DNA of 64,000 bases, from the NCBI RefSeq assembly GCF_035918015.1, contig NZ_CP109132.1, positions 62,001 through 126,000 of the forward strand, read 5' to 3'. This DNA comes from Streptomyces sp. NBC_01754 (GTDB lineage: Bacteria; Actinomycetota; Actinomycetes; Streptomycetales; Streptomycetaceae). The first letter of the stretch is position 1. Each line of letters starts with the position of its first letter. Below, piece by piece: positions 60,901-64,000 of this stretch. The notes under the pieces are model-generated. The model worked only from the letters and a program-made list of their open reading frames with translations. It made no database searches and had not been told where the DNA came from. A program made the position numbers and the translations under genes.

Positions 60901-63900
60901 CGCGAGTTGCGGGGGCATGAGGCGCAGGCCGCGCCGGTCGAGGAGTTCGATCGCGTCGGCGTCGGCCATGCCGCCGCCGGCCCAGCCGCCCCAGGACACC
61001 GAGGTGGCGGTCTGTCCCCGTCGGCGGCGCTGCACGGCGAGCGCGTCGAGGTGGGCGTTGGCGGCCGCGTAGGCGGCCTGGCCCGCGCCGCCCCAGACGG
61101 CGGCGCCCGAGGAGAACAGGACGAAGGCTTCGAGGCCGTCGCCGAGGAGTTCGTCGAGGTGGCGCGCGCCGTCGGCCTTCGCGGCGACCACCTGGGCGAG
61201 TTCTTCGGCGGTGGTGTGCAGGATCGGGGTGGACTGGGCCACGCCCGCTGCGTGGACGACGGTCGTGACGGGCGGGCCGTCAGGAAGGGCCGTGAGAAGG
61301 GCCCGCAGCGCGTCGCGGTCACTCACGTCGCAGGCCTCGACGAGGACCTGGGTTCCGGCCGCTGTCAGCTCCGCGGCCAGTTCCGTGGCGCCGGGGGCCT
61401 GCGGGCCGCTGCGGCTGGTCAGGACGATGCGGGGCGCGCCCTGTGCGGCCAGCCAGCGGGCGACGTGCGCGCCGAGGGCGCCGGTGCCGCCGGTGACCAG
61501 CGCGGTGCCGGTCGGCCGCCACGGGGCGGTGCGGGGCGTGTCGCCGAGGGGTGCGCGGACCAGGCGGCGGGCGAAGACCCCGGCGGGGCGCACCGCGACC
61601 TGGTCCTCGTCGTCCAGGCCGGCCAGGACGCCCGCCAGGCGGTCGGCGGCCCGTTCGTCGAGCTCGGCCGGCAGGTCCACGAGGCCGCCCCAGCGGGCGG
61701 GCAGTTCCAGTCCGGTGACGAGGCCGAGGCCCCACAGTCCGGACTGGTCCGCGTCCGGCAGCGGGTCGGTCGCGGAGACGGTGACCGCGCCGCGGGTGGC
61801 CATCCACAGGGGGGCGGCCACGTCGAGGGCTTCGACGGCCTGGACCAGCGCGAGTGTGACGGTGGCACCGGTCGCGACGCCGCCGGGGCCGGGGCGGGTG
61901 TCGAGGCCGAGCAGGGACAGCACCCCGTCCACGCGGCCGCCGGCCGGGCCGGACCCGGCGGCGGCCTCCGTCAGGGCGTCCTGGAGCTGGGCGGCCAGGG
62001 CTTCGCCGTGCGGGTCGTCGTCGGCCGGGGTCACCTTCGTCACCCGGGCGACGCCCCGTTCGGCCAGTGCCCGCACGCACTGGCGCGCGATGTCGTCGGG
62101 GTCGTGGGCCGGGGCGATGACCAGCCAGGTGCCGGACAGGACCGGTTCCGGCAGTCGGGCCTTGCGGCGCCATTGGACGCGGTAGCGCCAGCTGTCCACG
62201 GTGGAGCGGTCGCTGCGCCCGGAACGCCAGGCCGACAGGACCGGCAGGGCGGCTGCGGCGCTGTCCAGCAGTTCGCGCTGGAGCGGGTCGAAGACGTCGA
62301 GCGCGTCGGCGAGGGACTGCGAGTCGCCGTCGGCGACGGCGGCCCAGAACCGCTCGTCGGCCGGGTCGGCGGCGCCGGAGCCGGTCGCCGTGGTGGTGGG
62401 CGCCGCCGCCTCCAGCCAGTACCGCTGGCGCTGGAAGGCGTATCCGGGCAGTTCGGGGAGTTCGGCGGGCGCGCCCGGCGGGGGCAGGACGGTGTCCCAG
62501 TCGGGGGCGAGGCCGCGGGCGAACGCGGTCGCCAGCGCCTGCCGGAAGCGGTCCGGGCCGCCGTTCTCACGGCGCAGCGTCGTCGCCACGACCGTGTCCT
62601 CGGCGCCGGCGGCGTCGGCGAGGTCCTCGATGTTGGCGGTGAGGGACGGGTGCGGGCTGGGTTCGACGAAGGCGCGGAAGCCGTCGCGCAGCATGGCGTC
62701 GACCGTCGCGGCGAACTGCACCGGCCGGCGCATGTTGCGGTACCAGTACTCGCAGTCCAGGGCGGTGCCGTCGACCAGGCCGCCGTCGACGGTCGAGTAG
62801 AAGGGGATGGTCGTGGGCCGGGGAGTGACCTCGGCGAGCGCGGCAAGGGCCTCGTCGCGGAGCTTGTCCACCTCGGGTGAGTGGGCGGCGCCGGTGATGG
62901 GCATCCGGCGGGCGGCGATCTCGTCGGCGGCGAGCGCCGTGGCGAGTTCGCCGACGGCCTCCGGGTCGCCGGACAGCACGGTGGCCCGGGGGCCGTTGAC
63001 GGCGGCGAGGTGCAGCCGTCCGGGCCACCGTGCCATCCGTTCGGTGAGTTCTTCGACGGGCAGGGTGACCGTCAGCATCGCGCCGTCGCTGTGGGCGGAG
63101 GCGAGCAGCCGGCTGCGTACGACGACGATCTTCGCGGCGTCCCGCAGGCTGAGGGCTCCGGCGACGTGGGCCGCTGCGATCTCGCCCTGCGAGTGCCCGA
63201 CGACGGCCTCCGGCACGATTCCGTGCTCGCGCCACAGGGCGTCGAGGGACACCATCATCGCGAACAGGGCCGGTTGGACGACGTCGATCCGGTCGAGCGG
63301 CGGGGCGCCCTCGGCGCCTCGCAGCACGTCCTCGACCGACCAGCCGGCGTGTTCCGAGATCGCCTCCGAGCACGCGTGCAGCGCGTCGCGGAAGACGGGT
63401 GCGCTCCGCAGCAGGCCCTCGGCCATCCCGGGCCACTGCGCGCCTTGTCCGGGGAAGACGAACGCGACGGGGCCGCCGGCTCCGGCGGTACCGCTGACCA
63501 GGTCCTTGGCGCCGCGGGCGGCGGCGAGGCAGTCGAGCTGGGCGAGGTACTGCTGCGGCCCGGGACCGAGCAGGACGGCGCGGTGACGGAACGTGGTCCG
63601 GCCGCCGGCCAGGGCGCGGGCGACCAGCGGGGCGGCCTCCGGGGAGGCCAGGCCGGGCCGCTCGTCCAGGTGGGTGCGCAGCCGCGCCGCCTGGGCGCGC
63701 AGCGCCGGCTTGGTCCGGCCGGACAGGATCCACGGCAGCGGAGAGCCGGCGACCGCCGGTGTGAACGGCGGCGGCTCGGTGGCCTCCGGCGTCGGCGGCT
63801 CCGCCGGGGCCTCTTCGAGGATGACGTGGGCGTTGGTGCCGCTCATACCGAACGACGACACGCCGGCACGGCGCACGATTCCGTTGCGTGGCCACGGCAC

Positions 63901-64000
63901 CGGCTCGGTGAGCAGCCGCATCGCCCCCGAGGACCAGTCCACGTGCGGGGTCGCCTCGGCGGCGTGCAGGGTCGCCGGGAGCACTTCGTGGCGCAGGGCC
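54952..64000 (-). CDS. Modular type I PKS: end of KS-AT-KR-ACP, then KS-AT-DH-KR-ACP (runs off right edge)
   Basis: About 3,016 residues in the window; called PKS-A here. It begins inside a KS ([11 protein letters not shown] at its end near 63820). First AT: GHSQGE (63181-63198) but GAAH at 62881-62892 where YASH or HAFH is expected, so extender unclear. KR with GGTGALG near 61490, A-type. ACP near 60560. Second module: KS Cys near 59860, AT with GHSQGE (58522-58539) and YASH (58222-58233), so methylmalonyl-CoA; DH with H-x3-G-x4-P near 57590 and [10 protein letters not shown] near 57080; KR with LDD (B-type) near 55970; ACP near 55300; docking tail ending [11 protein letters not shown]. Predicted output of the second module is an alpha-methyl, alpha,beta-unsaturated unit. 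The frame is open to 64000; start lies outside. Confidence 0.95.
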   Translation of the reverse strand, partial: ALRHEVLPATLHAAEATPHVDWSSGAMRLLTEPVPWPRNGIVRRAGVSSFGMSGTNAHVILEEAPAEPPTPEATEPPPFTPAVAGSPLPWILSGRTKPALRAQAARLRTHLDERPGLASPEAAPLVARALAGGRTTFRHRAVLLGPGPQQYLAQLDCLAAARGAKDLVSGTAGAGGPVAFVFPGQGAQWPGMAEGLLRSAPVFRDALHACSEAISEHAGWSVEDVLRGAEGAPPLDRIDVVQPALFAMMVSLDALWREHGIVPEAVVGHSQGEIAAAHVAGALSLRDAAKIVVVRSRLLASAHSDGAMLTVTLPVEELTERMARWPGRLHLAAVNGPRATVLSGDPEAVGELATALAADEIAARRMPITGAAHSPEVDKLRDEALAALAEVTPRPTTIPFYSTVDGGLVDGTALDCEYWYRNMRRPVQFAATVDAMLRDGFRAFVEPSPHPSLTANIEDLADAAGAEDTVVATTLRRENGGPDRFRQALATAFARGLAPDWDTVLPPPGAPAELPELPGYAFQRQRYWLEAAAPTTTATGSGAADPADERFWAAVADGDSQSLADALDVFDPLQRELLDSAAAALPVLSAWRSGRSDRSTVDSWRYRVQWRRKARLPEPVLSGTWLVIAPAHDPDDIARQCVRALAERGVARVTKVTPADDDPHGEALAAQLQDALTEAAAGSGPAGGRVDGVLSLLGLDTRPGPGGVATGATVTLALVQAVEALDVAAPLWMATRGAVTVSATDPLPDADQSGLWGLGLVTGLELPARWGGLVDLPAELDERAADRLAGVLAGLDDEDQVAVRPAGVFARRLVRAPLGDTPRTAPWRPTGTALVTGGTGALGAHVARWLAAQGAPRIVLTSRSGPQAPGATELAAELTAAGTQVLVEACDVSDRDALRALLTALPDGPPVTTVVHAAGVAQSTPILHTTAEELAQVVAAKADGARHLDELLGDGLEAFVLFSSGAAVWGGAGQAAYAAANAHLDALAVQRRRRGQTATSVSWGGWAGGGMADADAIELLDRRGLRLMPPQLALTALDQALTHDETLLTVTDMDWARFTPGYTAARPRPLIGELPEVVRALADAAGDDPTDDGAGSDLARRLAALPAGEHRPFLLTLVRTEAAAALGHAGPADIEPGRAFRELGFDSLTAVDIRNRLRTATGLRLPTTIAFDHPSPNALAEFLAGELLGTPAPAGTPTAPAPAGPVDDPIAIVGMGCRFPGGVRSPEDLWDLVLNGRDAITPFPADRGWDLDALYDPDAQRAGSSYVREGGFLDAVGDFDAEFFGISPREAISMDPQQRVLLETAWEALERAHIDPSGLLGSRTGVFVGTSFQGYGLGATDALGAAEGFFLAGTGTAAVSGRLSYSLGLEGPAVTVDTACSSSMVALHLACQALRQGDCGLALASGVTVLPTPVSFTEFSRQRGLAPDGRCKPFAAAADGTGWGEGAGVVVLQRLSDALAEGRPVLAVIAGSAVNQDGASNGLTAPNGPSQRRVIAAALAGAQVDALDVDFVEAHGTGTTLGDPIEAQALQAVYGSRRSAENPLWLGSVKSNIGHTQSASGVAGVIKTVMALRHGVLPPTLHVDEPTPHVDWSSGTLALLTETRPWPDTGRIRRAGVSSFGGSGTNAHAIIEQAPDAPARETAVDTRTTLPWLLSGRTERALREQAGRLGDHLEHRPGLEPADVAWSLASIRTAFEHRAVLLDGDREALAALAAGDLPAGAVRGRAVDGRTAFVFPGQGSQWTGMGGPLLAADPVFAETAAACDEAFARYTDWSVLDVLRGADGAAPLDRDDVVQIALFTMMVSLAAMWRSWGVEPDAVLGHSQGEIAAAYVAGALSLEDAAHVLARRVELLTTVAGRGGMLSVALPAAEIEERITQWDGRICVAARNGPRTNVVSGDHDALAEFAAACTAEQIRVKLVRTGYASHSPDVEELAEPLREALAGIEPRAGTVPFLSSVTGHWTDTTTLDGEYWFNNLRRCVEFDLAVRSLADQGYRHFVEISPHPILTMGVQETLDGLDDGTTWPPPVPSLRRGEGDLARMLASAAEAHVSGVLVDWSTVLGGHGARSVDLPTYPFQSERYWIASSVTASAADPAGAGLDETAHPILTAAAPVAGTDIVLLTGRMSTRTHPWLADHAVLGTVLVPGTAFVELAAAAGGRVGCAFVEELTLGTPLVLTGAVRVQAVVQQPDGTGRRSVSIYSRPADGSQDHDDTTDDWALHATATLAPEAPEPAPEPDDLTQWPPAGATEIDLGGFYEDLAALGYSYGPAFQAMHSAWHRDGVVYAEVALAPDDPDAARFAVHPALLDAALHGIGLLRSLRKENEATRAELPFSWRGVRLFRHGAGALRVRLATDRQDSVSVTVADTAGAPVAAVDAIVARPVPEDFGTTRNPSHNALFQVDWVEVPGGPQSAEQSWTLLGPDPLGLGAQLRAAGAHVRHHTDAGAAGGADATEASVAIAPLAAADRYADPAGAVHDALRLVQTWLADERRTDARLAIVTRGAVAVDGDEDLTDLPAAAAWGLVRSAQAEHPGRFVLVDLDGHPASPAALAEALSSPEPQVAVRAGRLRAPRLVRAGQPREISVDTEGTTLITGGTGTLGAALARHLAAVHGVRRMVLSSRRGPQSPGAPALVAELAELGCEAVVMACDVGERDEVARLLRAIPADQPLRTVVHAAGELDDGTVVGLDADRLDRVLHAKMNGAVHLHELTRDLKLSSFVLFSSASATFGAAGQANYAAANAFIDALAHSRRADGLEAVSMAWGPWAEASGMTSRLTDADVRRVKRIGLTPMSTADGMALFDAARGAGTAFVVPMLLDIGALRTQSDAMPPLLRHLVRPGRPAPVAAGDDGAGLRRRLADLPDAERHETVLGLVRAQLAIVLGHAGPDAVRTDRGFLEAGVDSLMGVELRNRLAALTGLRLPATLVFDHTSPVALARYLHSELVPEPVAASARALEELGRLEDVLSAVDTDDADRAVVGGRLRELLAWWSDGRQRADDAVSLETATAEELFQILDESH

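Overview
The window is very GC-rich DNA from a filamentous actinomycete, most likely Streptomyces or a close relative. The evidence is the base composition, AfsR/SARP/LAL-type regulators, giant modular synthases, an MbtH protein, GTG and TTG starts, and TTA (bldA-type) codons in a regulator. Nearly the whole window is secondary-metabolite biosynthesis. No tRNA, rRNA, CRISPR array or insertion sequence was seen.

Left part (1-21 kb) is an NRPS locus. A minus-strand run goes from a B12-dependent glutamate mutase (small subunit 12563-13165, large subunit 11256-12566), through a stand-alone aspartyl/asparaginyl-tRNA-synthetase-like enzyme (10237-11259) and a small frameshifted ORF (9798-10240), into an NRPS with architecture A-T-C-A-T-C-A-T (1475-9673). 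A second NRPS gene (C, then the start of A) runs off the left edge. The first three genes overlap by 4 nt each, so they should be translated together. The inferred role is supply and activation of 3-methylaspartate or a derivative. Divergent to them are a small unknown gene and MbtH; then come an ornithine-carbamoyltransferase-like enzyme, an XRE/NB-ARC regulator, an AfsR-like regulator with two TTA codons, and a small secreted peptide with an internal repeat.

Middle (21-24 kb) holds a few unknown genes and a divergent flavin monooxygenase / TetR pair. The pair shares three operator copies at exactly 34-bp spacing, the third overlapping the tetR start codon.

Right part (24-64 kb) is a type I modular PKS locus: a DrrAB-like ABC exporter (+ strand), then on the minus strand a PPTase, metallophosphoesterase, SARP, cytochrome P450, LAL-type LuxR regulator, type II thioesterase and three PKS genes. 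Transcription order is PKS-A (54952 to beyond 64000), PKS-B (50336-54934), PKS-C (35353-50334). Seen here are the end of one KS with its AT-KR-ACP, one AT-DH-KR module, three malonyl AT-KR modules and one malonyl AT-DH-ER-KR module. No thioesterase domain or loading module is present, and PKS-C ends in a docking-like tail, so the assembly line continues outside the window.

Regulation is partly legible. A CTAGGGGT/ACCCCTA element lies upstream of the exporter, SARP, P450 and thioesterase genes. Heptamer direct repeats with 11-bp period (SARP-like) lie upstream of the glutamate mutase and of MbtH (CTGCCGC) and upstream of the secreted peptide (CCGTTCC). CCGTTCC also occurs in the promoter region of the AfsR-like gene. 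Whether the NRPS and PKS halves make one hybrid product or are two adjacent clusters cannot be settled from this window.
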